DNA from: Cladophialophora immunda | Taxonomy: Eukaryota; Ascomycota; Eurotiomycetes; Chaetothyriales; Herpotrichiellaceae | Direction of reading: 5' to 3' | DNA length: 64,000 bases | Assembly: GCF_000835495.1 (NCBI RefSeq) | Contig: NW_015622544.1 | Location: 2,632,855-2,696,854 of the forward strand | Shown: in pieces, positions 9,687 through 20,652 of the stretch | How the letters are laid out: every line of letters starts with the position of its first letter | Position numbering within the stretch: position 1 is the first letter of the stretch | Notes under the pieces: model-generated | What the model saw: the letters and a program-made list of their open reading frames with translations, nothing else | Databases searched by the model: none | Told to the model about the DNA's origin: nothing | Position numbers and translations under genes: made by a program

Positions 9687-11743
9687 ATGGTATTGCTGGA
9701 GAAGCAATGGGTGAATGTGCAAGAGAAGACCTTTACAAAATGGTACGCATGAGGACCCCAACCGTTCCGTGAATGCGGACTGATGCCATTAGGCTCAATA
9801 ACAAGATCGTCTCGCGCGAAGTCGCCGTCAAAAGCCTTGTGACCGATCTATCCGACGGTATCATTCTTATCCACCTGCTAGAAGTCCTGAGTAATGAGTC
9901 CCTCGGTCGATATGCCTCAAACCCGAGACTGCGGGTACAGAGGTTTGAAAATGTCAACAAATCACTGGAATTCATCAAGAGCCGCGGTATCCAGATGACT
10001 AACATCGGCGCCGAAGACGTCGTTGATGGCAACAGAAAAATTATCCTGGGTCTAATATGGACGCTCATTCTGCGGTTTACCATCTCTGACATCAACGAAG
10101 AGGGCTTGACGGCCAAAGAAGGCCTCCTCCTCTGGTGCCAGCGAAAGACTGCATGTTATGAAGGGGTCGAAGTGCGGGACTTCTCTTCTTCGTGGAATGA
10201 TGGGCTTGCTTTCTGTGCCTTACTCGACATCCATCGCCCCGACCTCATCGATTTCGACACATTGGATAAGTCGGATCACAAGGGGAACATGAAACTAGCA
10301 TTTGATATCGCTTCAAAAGAGATCGGTATTCCCGACCTGCTCGACGTGGAGGATGTTGCGGACGTCCCTAAGCCCGACGAGCGATCACTCATGACATACA
10401 TTGCCTACTGGTTCCACGCATTTAGTGCAATGGAACGGGTGGAGAACGCGGGCAGGAGGGTCGAGAAGTTTGTGAGCAATATGCAGGGCGCTTGGGAGAT
10501 GGAGTCGGCGTATGAGAAGAGAATGCGTGCTCTTCTGCAACAGATTAGGCACCAACGACAGATCTGGCGTGATTCCAGGTTCGAGGGAACATATTCGGAT
10601 GCCAAAGCCCAAGCCAATGAACTTGCCAGCTACAAACGGAACCAGAAAAGAAGATGGGTCGCAGAAAAGTCCGATCTCTCAGCCCTGCTCGGCAACATCA
10701 AGACGAAATTGTCCACGTACCGCCTGCGTCCATACCAACCTCCCGCAGACCTACGACTGGAAGTGCTTGACCATGAATGGGCGGCGTTGAGCACCGACGA
10801 GCATGCGAGGAGCAAACTGATCAATGAAACCATCCGAGACATCAAGAACGCTCTGAGAAGGAGCTTTGCGGACAAGGCCAACGACTTTGCATTGACTCTG
10901 AACACGCTTTCTTTGGCTATCTCGGGGTTGGAGGGTGATGTCGAAGATCAACTGGACCACGCCCAACGTTTGTCGGCGAACCTAGGACCGCTCGAACAGT
11001 ATCTGGAAGGAATAGCTATCCTTGATGAGAAGTGCCAGGAGGCCAACATTGATGAAAACGACTATACAACTTACACCTACGATGAGTTGTTGTACGAGCT
11101 GAGCCTAGTAAGGACGAGTGTGCAGAAAAAGCTGACCTTCCTCGAAAACCAAATGGTCGCGCGCAACATGACGAACCTAACGCCAATTCAGCTCGAGGAG
11201 TTCGAGTCCGTATTTCGACATTTTGACCGAGACGGCACAAACACCCTGACCGAGTTGGAGTTCAGCGCCGCATTGGCCAGCCTTGGACTGGTGTATGACG
11301 AACAAGAGATGCACGAGAAGTTCCTGGAGGTGTGTCACACCGGGATCGACCCGTCCATGTCGCCGATCTCTCGGCGGCAGAGGGAGTCTCGTGGCGTGGG
11401 CTTCGAGCAATTCATCCGCTTCATGGTCGCCGTGACCGAAGACCAGAACAGCGCCGAACAGGTGTTCCAATCCTTCCGCGAAGTGGCAGACGGGAAACCT
11501 TATGTCACGGAAATGGATCTCAGGCATTCGTTGATTCCAGATGACCTCATCGAAGATCTGTTGCAAAGTATGCCCGAACATACAGGGCCCGACATGGAAG
11601 CAGATCGAGACGTGCCCAAATACGATTATATAACTTTCATGCAGGGCATGATCGGGGATGGACATCACGATGCCGGACAGAGTGATGATGGTCGAGACAA
11701 CCGATCAAACGGTGTTACGACTCCCACAACCCCCAGGCGGTAG
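9687..11743 (+). CDS. alpha-actinin (actin-crosslinking protein)
   Basis: Exon 1 (9687-9742) encodes MVLLEKQWVNVQEKTFTKW, and the last codon is completed across a 50-base GTACGC...TTAG intron. Exon 2 is 9793-11743, giving 668 residues. Two calponin-homology domains fill roughly residues 8-230; the first contains the actin-binding signature EKTFTKWLNNKI. A shortened rod of two spectrin-like repeats follows (about 235-500), then a C-terminal calmodulin-like domain. The first EF-hand loop, DRDGTNTLTELE, keeps all calcium positions. This is the short fungal form with two rod repeats rather than the four of animals. It should crosslink actin at the contractile ring and cortex. Confidence 0.96.
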
Positions 11744-12319
11744 ACATCACTCCTTTGCTCTGCTTTCTGACTTTCAGATATCGTTCTTTTCTGGATTGTC
11801 TCAATGGTGTTGGAGGTGTTTGGATAGAATTCAGCCTGAGCGATCCATGACCATTCAACTATTATGAGCCGGAAAAGGGGGGTTGCGGTAGCCCAGGGAA
11901 AGCAGCTGGGACTGAAGATAACCGTTGTCGAACACACACATAATTTAATCCCCTACAATTTTCCATGATCATCGCATGCTGTACTCCGTAATAATATGTG
12001 CCCCAGGAATTGAGGGGGCCGAGGCTGCAGAAGTCTGGGGTGCGCGCCAATGGCAGAGCGGCGAAGTTTATCCGCATGCGGCCTCGGCATCATCGACGTG
12101 ACTTCGGTTGCATGTCTCCCACTTCTCCTCCCAGCCCGGGAACTGTGCCTGTTGTCGAGTCAGTGCACGGCGGGCTTCTAGCAGAGCTGCCTTGTCCGCC
12201 AAGATGCGTACGTTACAACAGTCTGCAAATATATCTGGGGAGAGCTCCAGGAATAGCCAGATCTCGCGCATGCACCCGCCCTGAAAGTCGGACAGTCTGG
12301 GACCAGCCATTTCCTCACA
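11744..12319. other. intergenic, promoter of the acyl-CoA synthetase gene
   Basis: This is the 3' end of alpha-actinin and the promoter of the AMP-binding enzyme. It contains CCGAGG at 12019-12024 and CCTCGG at 12082-12087. A long antisense open frame (12541-12068) overlaps the first exon and is judged spurious. Confidence 0.45.
12019..12087. promoter_or_regulatory. paired CCGAGG/CCTCGG sites upstream of the acyl-CoA synthetase
   Basis: CCGAGG (12019-12024) and CCTCGG (12082-12087) lie about 240-300 bases before the ATG at 12320. CCTCGG is the core bound by FarA/FarB/Ctf1 regulators of fatty-acid catabolism. Binding here is inferred. Confidence 0.45.
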
Positions 12320-14258
12320 ATGCCGCCTCGCAAGACGATCTATCTGCCCTCCAGGGACTATGAGCTCCCCGAAATCGATATTTTGACCCTGATATACGGT
12401 GAGTCCTTGTTGTCTTGGTTTCGCGTACGCCCTCAACACTCTTCTAAGTCGCGGATACTGTCTAGAATCTCCCGAATCGTGGACCACCGAGTCGACCATT
12501 CTCCATGCCGAAGCCGCTCTGCCCTCAAACTGCGTCACCAAGGCACAAGCAAGGACCTACACCAAGCGCCTCGCCCATGTCTTCCGCCACCAGTTTGGCA
12601 TCGGCGCAAGTGGTCCAGGCAAGGACGTTGTGGTGTGCATCTCCTCCGGCCAGATTCTGCTCTCAAATGTCTTTTATGGAGTAATTGCGGCCGGAGGGGT
12701 ATTTAGCGCAGCAAGCTCATCATTTACAGCCCTGGAGTTGGCGCGACAGGTCAAGCAGGGGAAGAGTGATTTGATTGTTTGCAGCCCCGACTGTGTGGAG
12801 GTCGCCATACGGGCGGCGAAGGAGTGCAATGTCCCGCTAGACAGGGTTTTGGTGCTGGAGTCGATGAGTGGAAAGAGAGTATTACAGGACGTGGAGCGGA
12901 AGGGCAGAAATCTGATCCAGGACGGCTGGAAGAAAGAGGAGGAGCTCGAATGGGAAAGAATTACGGACAAGAAAGTCTTGGAGGAGAGGGTGGTCTGTCT
13001 ACTGTACAGCAGTGGGACGACGGGCGTACCGAAAGGTAAGGTGTCGTCTGCATCTCTGGGCCTGACGTGGTCACATAGAGGGCTTTTGCTGACCTCTGCT
13101 ACCTTTGCAACTCTCAGGAGTCAACATCTCGCACACCAACCTTGTCTCCGAAGGTCTCATCCCCCAATACATGATCCGAGAATACTTCGCTCGCCAACGC
13201 CGGCTCAACCCTTCCTTCAGCTTTGAATATCGAACCTTGGCTCACCTGCCCGCCGCGCACATCGCCGGCTGCCAGGGCTACTACGTCAACCCATCAATCG
13301 CTGGCGGCCCCGTCTACTGGATGCCGAAATTCGACTTCCCCAAATTTCTCGAGTACAACAAGAAGTTCCGGATCACCCATTTCTTCACCGTGCCGCCGAT
13401 ATATCTGCTCATCGCGAAGAGTCCGCTGGTGACGGATCAGTTCAAGACTCTGGTGCACGCGGTCGGCGGCGCCGCGCCAATGGGCGCGGAGCTGCAGGCC
13501 ATGGCAGAGAAGAAGCTGGGCTGCCAGATCAGCCAGACGTGGGGGCTGAGCGAAACGACCGGCTCCGTGACGGGCATGCCGTGGGACCAAGACGACAAGA
13601 CAGGCTCGGTCAGTCCGCTGCTGCCGAACGTGAGGATGCGGATCGTGGACGATGAGGAAAATGACATGGAGGAAGGGCTGGAGGGAGAGTTCATCATGCA
13701 AGGGCCCATGGTCACCAAGGGGTATTGGGACAACGAGACCGCGACGAGAGACAGCTTCACGAGCGACGGCATGTGGTTCAAGACGGGGGACATTGGCCTG
13801 TGCAGGAACGGGATGTTTTACGTGGTGGATCGGAAGAAGGTATGTTCAATCCCCTCTGCTCTTCCTGGATCTGCGTTCCCACAAGTCCACGAAGTCGAAT
13901 GTACTGACCGCCATAACAGGAACTCATCAAATACAAGGGCCTGCAGATCGCGCCTGCGGAACTCGAGGCCCTCCTGCTCTCGCACCCACTGATCCAGGAC
14001 GCCGCGGTCATCGGCATCCCCGAGCCCGCGGGTTTCGGGAACGAGATCCCGCGCGCCTACGTGGTCGCGGACAAGGCCCGGGTATCGGAGCAGGAGATCA
14101 AGGATTTCGTGAGGCGGAACCTGGCGCAGCACAAGCAGCTCCGCGGCGGCGTGGTCTATCTGGACGCGATCCCGAAGAGTCCCAGCGGGAAGATCCTCCG
14201 CAAAGATTTGAGGGAGATGGCTAAGCGGGAGAGGGCCGGTGAGCAGGCGAAGATTTGA
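12320..14258 (+). CDS. 4-coumarate-CoA-ligase-like acyl-CoA synthetase (ANL superfamily)
   Basis: Four exons (12320-12398, 12466-13035, 13118-13839, 13920-14258) join across standard introns to give 569 residues. The adenylate-forming motifs are all seen: [12 protein letters not shown] (ATP-binding P-loop, split by intron 2), [15 protein letters not shown] and the hinge/A8 region [13 protein letters not shown], followed by the catalytic Lys in [13 protein letters not shown]. The enzyme should activate a carboxylic acid to its acyl-AMP and then to the CoA thioester. The last three residues are AKI, a functional peroxisomal PTS1 variant in some fungi, so peroxisomal import is plausible. The substrate may be an aromatic or medium-chain acid. 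Two CCTCGG-type sites lie upstream. Confidence 0.94.
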
Positions 14259-14923
14259 TAGGGGTGGGGGAGTGATTTCGTAGATGATCTGCAGTGGAAT
14301 GGGATGGGATGGGCATAGAACTGGTTCCAGGGAGCCAGGGATAGAGCAAAGGGGCAATATAGAGTAGAAGGAGAGTAGATCTCTGCTAGAACTTGGAAAG
14401 GTGGTGGTTCAAATGGCAAAGGCACATGCTAATGAGGTTCACAGAGAAGTGGATCTCGAAAGAACTCTTACGTTCGGAGTCTCATACCCTTGGGAGGAGA
14501 TAAGGAAGTCTGATTGAGAATTATGAAGCTCCTCTAACAATTACGACACTGTCCAAGAGTGGCAATGCCTTACAGCAGCGGATTGACCGCTCAATGTATC
14601 TTGCTGCCAAGGAAGCCTGTCAAAGATCTGCTGGCCCTGTTGCAACGGCGACCGCGGATGATGGGATGGGCTGTGCCTTGAGTTGAATGGCCAATATTAG
14701 CACTGGATGCCAACATGAAAAGAACCATCGCCGGGTTCTGTGTTGACATCGACTAGTGATCCAAGTCATTCTGGACACTGAACCCCAGGCTGGGAGGAAT
14801 CAGCATCACATTCTGTGTACTGGTCAATGCGTCAACCTCAGCGACACGTCCGACGGAGCTCGTAACGGTAAGCGCTGGTGCTTTTGGATGGCAGTGGGTC
14901 GAAGATCATGGTTTGAGTCTCCC
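14259..14923. other. convergent spacer
   Basis: These 665 bases separate the convergent acyl-CoA synthetase and Cyc2-like genes. Short open frames only; nothing is called. Confidence 0.4.
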
Positions 14924-16102
14924 TCATATTTTCCACACCTTGACATTGTGGGGGTTTTTGGAAATGGCATGCGCGACAAGCTTACTGACGGCGCCTTGTT
15001 CTTCCCTCCCATTTCTCCATTCCTTGGGACCGGCAAGATAGGCAATGAAGCCAGGTGGCCCAGAGATGAGAATCTGCCTCTTTTCCTGAGACGTTGCGTA
15101 CCCTGTCGAGAAGTCCTTGTCATCAAATCGGGACAGTGCCCGCAAAACCGCGTCTTCATCGATCCATGTATCCTCAGCATTGACAAAGTATTCCACCGTG
15201 ATCTGGCCTGGGTACCTTTGTTTCAAAGCCTCTAGTTCTTGCACGATGACACCTTTCTTCTCAGAAACTGGCGGTAGTGGTTTCTGTTTCGGCTTCGAGA
15301 AGAAGCCTGACCAGGTCGGCTTAGGAGGCGACCTCTCCGCAGGGGGTTCATCGCTGACGCCACCCACGCAGTCTTCTCGCATTCTGTTTGCCCATAAGAT
15401 ATGCAACTTTCGGTCTTTGTTTGCTTCGTGACTTGCTGCAGGGCTGCTGCCTTCAAATAGGGCGTGTGCCACCTGCAAAGCGGGTGCAATGCCCGTGCCT
15501 CCCGCAAAGAAAACCACTTGCCGCACCTCTGGAGTCAATTCGTACTCTAAGCTAGGTCCTCGCATTTCGATGTCGGCGCCAATGGGCAGCCTGTGAAGGT
15601 AACTTGAGACCTCGCCATATGGATCCTTTCGTATCAAGAACCTGATTTCGCCCTTCTCTTCTGCAGTCTTCTCATCAGTGGGCGGTAATGGTGTGTATGC
15701 TCTGACTATCTGGAGCTGCGGCTGCTTGAACTGGACGTTCCAGATACCTCTCCTCCAAGCATCTTTGTAAATCTCGTAATTCTGGTTTTGTCGCTTCGGT
15801 ACCAGGTGAAATATGCTTGCGGTCGAGGAGACAGGTTCCTTTGCAGTGAGCGTGTAAGCGACGAACGAGTCGCGTTTCAGCGAGTATAGGTATGCCTGCC
15901 AAAGTCCGTATAGACCACCTCCCAGTGCGACTCCAACGGCGAGACGTCGATAGGCTCGATTCGGAGAGTGCTTGTTTGCATTAGGGGGCTTGGGTTGATT
16001 TTCGAGAGTCGACGAGCTGAACCGCCTCCATGGCCCCAGCCATAGCGGCCTGAAAGCTCTCTTGAAGTTGTTCGGCGCCTCTCTCGAGCATCTTGCCAGC
16101 AT
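14924..16102 (-). CDS. mitochondrial FAD/NAD(P) oxidoreductase, Cyc2-like (cytochrome b5 reductase fold)
   Basis: A single exon gives 392 residues when the ATG at 16100-16102 is used. This start yields an arginine-rich, serine-rich leader (MLARCSREAPNNFKRAF...RRFSSS) typical of mitochondrial import; the frame stays open upstream to about 16231. A membrane segment (LAVGVALGGGLYGLWQAYLY) follows the leader. The ferredoxin-reductase fold shows the FAD motif RAYTPLPP, the NAD(P)-binding GGTGIAPALQVAHAL, and ISGPPGFIAYL near the C-terminus. The arrangement matches fungal Cyc2, which reduces cytochrome c haem during holocytochrome assembly in the intermembrane space. That specific role is inferred; a general b5-reductase-like role is the alternative. 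Confidence 0.82.
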   Translation of the reverse strand: MLARCSREAPNNFKRAFRPLWLGPWRRFSSSTLENQPKPPNANKHSPNRAYRRLAVGVALGGGLYGLWQAYLYSLKRDSFVAYTLTAKEPVSSTASIFHLVPKRQNQNYEIYKDAWRRGIWNVQFKQPQLQIVRAYTPLPPTDEKTAEEKGEIRFLIRKDPYGEVSSYLHRLPIGADIEMRGPSLEYELTPEVRQVVFFAGGTGIAPALQVAHALFEGSSPAASHEANKDRKLHILWANRMREDCVGGVSDEPPAERSPPKPTWSGFFSKPKQKPLPPVSEKKGVIVQELEALKQRYPGQITVEYFVNAEDTWIDEDAVLRALSRFDDKDFSTGYATSQEKRQILISGPPGFIAYLAGPKEWRNGREEQGAVSKLVAHAISKNPHNVKVWKI

Positions 16103-16422
16103 TGAAAATGTTGCTCGCGAGGGACAGTTGCAGGCGGGAATGTGATCGGAGACGCAGACGGAGACACAAGTCAATTCCCCGCTGCTTTTTAGGGGCAAAG
16201 TGGAGTAAACTAGATATGGACATTGCACCATGCCGCCCTTGAACGATCAACCAACCGCTGCCATCTACGCGGACGACAAGTTCAGATTGATATTACCACC
16301 AACATCAATTTTCATGGTCCGAGATGAGCTTCCACCGCAGTGCTGCTTGGCAAAGCCAGGTTTTGACTAGAACAACTCCAAAGCCCTAGCCCTCTCTCAC
16401 TGGTCGCCTCCAGTGGCCTCAA
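16103..16422. other. short intergenic region
   Basis: These 320 bases hold the promoter of the Cyc2-like gene and the end of the protease remnant. Nothing else is recognised. Confidence 0.4.
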
Positions 16423-17429
16423 TCATCTCCAGTCTCGGGATCCCCTTGGACAATTATCCTCGTCACCCTGCGCCGGTCCAAAGGGCTTCCTACACTTCCA
16501 AGCCCAGTATTTGGACTGAGGGTAACAGCGGTACGTGTCGACATTCTGTATGGCGACGTACGCACCTAGATTTCTGAGTTGCTTCGCATGGAATGGTCAT
16601 ATCCGTCAGGTGGGTTGGGCCCCCCTGCAATTGATCGGTCAGTGGAACGGCAAAAATGATGTTACGTGCCTGCTCGCCTTGAAGTACATGAAAGTGGATT
16701 TGAACATGCTTACTCATAGAAGTCAATGATTTGAGGGAAATCGTCGTCGTTCTTGTCAACTATATCCGAGAACCCGTGGATTTCTTCCGAGAGAAAGATC
16801 CAATGTAGGAGCTCGTGCAGGAGAACGCCGTCTGGAGAAGTCATCCAGTCACTATCATCAAGTGCAACGTCTCCCAGGACGCGGGGATCTATGAAAGCAA
16901 ACTCGGCGGTGGTCCCACCTTCACCTTTGGTGACGGCCTTGCCTCAGTCTGCTTGTTTTCCGGAAGGGTGGGATGATTTCCATATGCAATTTCCAGTTGA
17001 CCAAATTTTGTTTGCAGGACTTGAGCCACTGACACGCTCGAAAAATACTTCAATCACATTGTTACTGTCGAGTTCCTGGTTGAGCGGGATATTTGCCATT
17101 GTCTGGAAGACGTGTTTCACGAATGCTGCTTCTAGAGGCCGAAAGTAGCGGAGGAAGACTTCTTCACACGGACCAAATGTTGCTGCCGCCACTCTTGCCA
17201 GTAACACTGCATCTTCGAAAGCCTGCTCTACCTGTCGAATCTGCTGATCATGGGAGGTCCCTTCAACGGCGCTGGATTTTGGGACGTTGGCAGCACAGAT
17301 CCTGCTGTTCAGCGCAAAAAGCAAAGCAAATGATGATAACAAGAGCCAGATTCGCCATGATGAGCTTAAATGAGCCAAATCAAGCAGAATGCCGAGCAAG
17401 AGATCGAGAGGGTCATGGCTGCACATCAC
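16423..17429 (-). pseudogene. broken secreted metalloprotease, aspzincin/M35-like
   Basis: Reading the minus strand from about 17429, a hydrophobic leader (LLLSSFALLFALNSRICA) is followed by a mature-type sequence with FGPCEEVFLRYFRPLEAAFVKHVF. An in-frame TGA (16944-16946) then interrupts the frame. The same frame resumes at VTKGEGGTTAEFAFIDPRVL and reaches LLHELLHWIF, whose HELLH (16803-16817) is the zinc-binding HExxH. The final part, GAYVAIQNVDTYRCYPQSKYWAWKC, resembles the conserved C-terminal region of fungal M35-like proteins and ends at a TGA at 16423-16425. A donor near 16709 (GTAAGC) begins an intron, but a protein-like stretch, PPDGYDHSMRSNSEI, then sits out of frame beside a run of six G. 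Either the intron is longer (to CTCAG) or a frameshift exists. The internal stop makes a pseudogene most likely. Confidence 0.65.
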
Positions 17430-17913
17430 GCCGCGCCATCTTTGATGACATGTCTTTCTACCACTTCAGCTTCAGATACATCGAGGGTAGAGGGGTGAGA
17501 CGGCGTAAAAGTTAATCTTGCTCTAGCTAGGAGTGGACATCTTGTCAGACATGGTACTCTTCTTTGAGGTATTGGGCATCCGATACGGCATCAAGTGGTA
17601 AGTGATCGAGCGCACTTAACTTGTACATTGGCTTTGTGCAACGGCAGCCTCGCTCTGTTCGCTAAATCCAACCACGAGGATGTCGCATAAATTGCAGAAG
17701 TCTATCAAAACGTCAAGACTTCACAAATTATTTCCCCGTCTTTAGAGGCGATGAACCGGGTGGAGGATACCGCGTTGTCGGTCTTTCTCTCCAGTCGCAA
17801 ATCAAAGCATCTTTGAGAATGGAATTGCCGACATAATACAAGTCGGATTGGAGGAAAGATACTTCCTTTGGGAGAGAGACGTATCTCTTTCTCTCACCGC
17901 CACCCTACGAGCT
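17430..17913. other. intergenic
   Basis: These 484 bases separate two minus-strand loci. No gene or repeat is recognised. Confidence 0.4.
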
Positions 17914-19398
17914 TCACTTCCGCATCTGATACCACTTTTCCAGCAACATCCCATATATTTCACTCCTGGTTGGAAAGCTGGCAACAGCATGCTTCATCCG
18001 ATCAAGAGGAACCTGGCCAACGATCGCAACGGTGCTGCCGTGAAGGAGATCGCCCACTTCCCTTCCCACGAACGTCGCTCCAACAAGCACATTCCTCTCG
18101 GAGTCTACCACCCATTGAGCCCAGCCGTCATAGTCGAATTCAGCATATACCCAGGCACCCGGGAAATTGAATGGCAAAGCCACTTCCACGGCCTTTATGC
18201 CCCTTTTCAACGCTTCGGCCAAAGTCAGTCCAACCGTAGCGACATTTGGGTCCGTCACTACGACCTGTGACACGGCGACCTGATCTGATGTGGCGGCGAA
18301 GTCGCTCCAGGGCTCAGAGCTTTGTACGTCAACTCCAGAAGCTCGAGCAATAATGGCCGCCGCTGCAATTCGACCCTGATATTCACCCATATGCGTTAAA
18401 GGGGCCCGGCCGTTGGCGTCCCCAATTGCGTATATCCAGTTACCGCCCGCACACATGCTCTGATCGACAGTCAGGACACTATTCAGACCGATGTTTTCTA
18501 AGCCGATGTTCTCCGTGCGAGGTTTTCTGCCGGTCGCTATGAGGAGGGTAGAGCCAGTGACCACTTGCCCGGAGCCCAGCTTCACTGAGATTTTGCCGTC
18601 GCCTTCTTTCCAGGCCTCAGCAACTCTCGAAGACAAATGAAAGTCAACATTACGAGCTGTCAATGCTTCTCGAACACGCTTCCCAGCTTCCGGTTCGTAA
18701 CGACCCAAGACTTCAGACGTGGCACTGATCATGGTGACCTTGCTGCCGAAAGTCGAAAACGCTGTGGCCATCTCGCAGCCCACGACGCCTGATCCCACGA
18801 TAATCAAATGCTCAGGCACTGAGTCTGCTGCAGTGGCGTCTCTTGGAGTCCAATAGTCGATCTGATCAATCCCCTTGATCTCGCTTGGAATAACCGGGTC
18901 CGAACCGGTGGCAATAACAACCGCGTGGTTGGCGACCAGGGTCTTTTCCTGGCCGTTGATGTTCTTCACCATCACCTTCTTCTCGCCGATTATCGACCCT
19001 TTCCCACGCACGACAGAACAGTTCTGCTTCAACGACAGGCTCACAAAGAACTCGTCATCCCATTTGTGCGTGACCTTGTCACGTCGCTCGAAGACACCTT
19101 GGACATCGACAAGCCGGTCGTTTGCAATCAGCTGCCTAGCCCCTCCGACTTGGCGAGCGGCGGCGAGGGCTTCTCCAGGGCGCAGGATTGCCTTTGAAGG
19201 CATGCACGCCCAGAAGGGACATTCGCCGCCCCAGAGTTCTTCCTCGATTATGACGGAAGAGAGGCCGGCTTCGACGGTCTTGGACGCCACCTGACGGCCC
19301 ACGGGCCCAGAGCCAATAACTATCACATCAAATGCGGCAGATTCAAGGGAGCCAGGGAGGTGGTTGTCTGGGTGGAGGTTGACGTTGCGAGGTGTCAT
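17914..19398 (-). CDS. FAD pyridine-nucleotide disulfide oxidoreductase-like protein with unusual active site
   Basis: An intronless frame encodes 494 residues. The FAD-binding GSGPVGRQVA lies near residue 28, the redox-disulfide region is GGECPFWACMPSKAIL near residue 57, the NAD(P)-binding GSGVVGCEMA is near residue 200, and the second FAD contact is YAIGDANG. A dimerisation domain follows. The CX4C pair is kept, but CPFWAC replaces the CVNVGC type of lipoamide, glutathione and mercuric reductases. The C-terminal segment is ASFPTRSE, so the usual His of HxHPTxxE is replaced while the Glu remains. This suggests a reductase or transhydrogenase-like enzyme with altered chemistry. From memory, related ECxxWACMPSK proteins are common in actinobacteria, so bacterial transfer is possible. 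Confidence 0.85.
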   Translation of the reverse strand: MTPRNVNLHPDNHLPGSLESAAFDVIVIGSGPVGRQVASKTVEAGLSSVIIEEELWGGECPFWACMPSKAILRPGEALAAARQVGGARQLIANDRLVDVQGVFERRDKVTHKWDDEFFVSLSLKQNCSVVRGKGSIIGEKKVMVKNINGQEKTLVANHAVVIATGSDPVIPSEIKGIDQIDYWTPRDATAADSVPEHLIIVGSGVVGCEMATAFSTFGSKVTMISATSEVLGRYEPEAGKRVREALTARNVDFHLSSRVAEAWKEGDGKISVKLGSGQVVTGSTLLIATGRKPRTENIGLENIGLNSVLTVDQSMCAGGNWIYAIGDANGRAPLTHMGEYQGRIAAAAIIARASGVDVQSSEPWSDFAATSDQVAVSQVVVTDPNVATVGLTLAEALKRGIKAVEVALPFNFPGAWVYAEFDYDGWAQWVVDSERNVLVGATFVGREVGDLLHGSTVAIVGQVPLDRMKHAVASFPTRSEIYGMLLEKWYQMRK

Positions 19399-20652
19399 TT
19401 TTGCTGCTCAACGACGCACGGCAGAGTGAATGTAAAGATGCAGGTACAGAGAAGTTTCCCAGGCGAGGCTTGCGGTTTCGTTCCAGCAGAGGGGACTCCC
19501 CAGCGCTTTTTCAACCTTTTCTTCGCGAAGAGTCAGCATCGCGGATGATCCCAGGGGTTCATGTCACTGTCTGATCGAGCTCAGCTAGCGTGCCCATGCA
19601 GCTGGATTATATTTACTTTTGTCCCACTTGATTTCTCTTGACGTTCGAATTCGCTTCCGACCGCCCGAAATCTACTGGCTTTCCCTGATGCTGCCTCTCC
19701 CGCCGTGCCAACCTGACCAGGGTCTCCTTTGAACGACGATGGTCTCCTCTCTCCTCATTGGCTCCGACACGGAGAAGACGTCTGGTGTACAGTAGTGCGA
19801 AGCGTATTTGACTGGTCATAGTTTACAAGCACGACCACCTTTGTCAGCATGCATTACGATATTGCCACGCCTTTGGGGGGTTTTTCGCATCCCTGAAGAA
19901 GCCACATTGGACACCGTGGGTACCATACCTGACTGACTGAGTGATCACGACTGGCTTCTGGAACAGTCATGGTTTGCCCACTCCCCAACAGCTCCTCCTC
20001 ATGTAGCAACCTCCACGCGAGCTCACTCACGAATGGATAACGCCAAGTCGCATCTAGCCAGCGGACGCGGGGACTCGGGTAGGATATTAATCACGCTCGA
20101 GCACTTCCCCAAATCTGCAGGTCTCGAATTGCCCGAACGGGATGCCAACAACCAACGGCCACGGCCACGAACCACAGGCCTTTTTTTTTGACAGTCGTTC
20201 GTTCTTGCAATTGGGATGTCTCCGAAAACACATGGACTGTTCGAATACCAAGAACCCAACGCCATAGGGGAGGCGCCGTCTGTCTTTCAAGACTGGGCCC
20301 GACTCGGGCTTCAGTACGGTGGAAAACGTGCGGATCGACTACACGAACCGCCAGAAGGAACCATCCTCTTGGAAAAACTTAAGCGTCTGACATAAATTGC
20401 TCGGGACTCGGGAGGGCGATGCCAGAGAAACGGTCCAGAATCCATGCAGGCGAGAGGGGGGGGAGATGACAAGGCTTCAGAGATCAGGGGTTATATTGCG
20501 TAGAATCTATCTGAATATCACTCCATAAAAACATTGCTCTCGAGCCGTCCTCCTCACTCTGCGCGCCACCAAACCGATCCCAAACGCCGTTGGAACTGTA
20601 ATGATAAACTCCGGGGATCTGCGCTTTGTGCTGATTGACATTGTCGAAGCCT
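19399..20652. other. intergenic
   Basis: This 1.25-kb stretch lies between two minus-strand genes and should contain the promoter of the flavoprotein gene. Only short, non-protein-like open frames are present, with small T and G homopolymers at about 20180 and 20457. No gene is called. Confidence 0.4.

Noticed and set aside
12068..12541. 157-codon minus-strand frame overlapping the start of the acyl-CoA synthetase
   Set aside because: It overlaps exon 1 and the intron of a well-supported gene and has no family signature.
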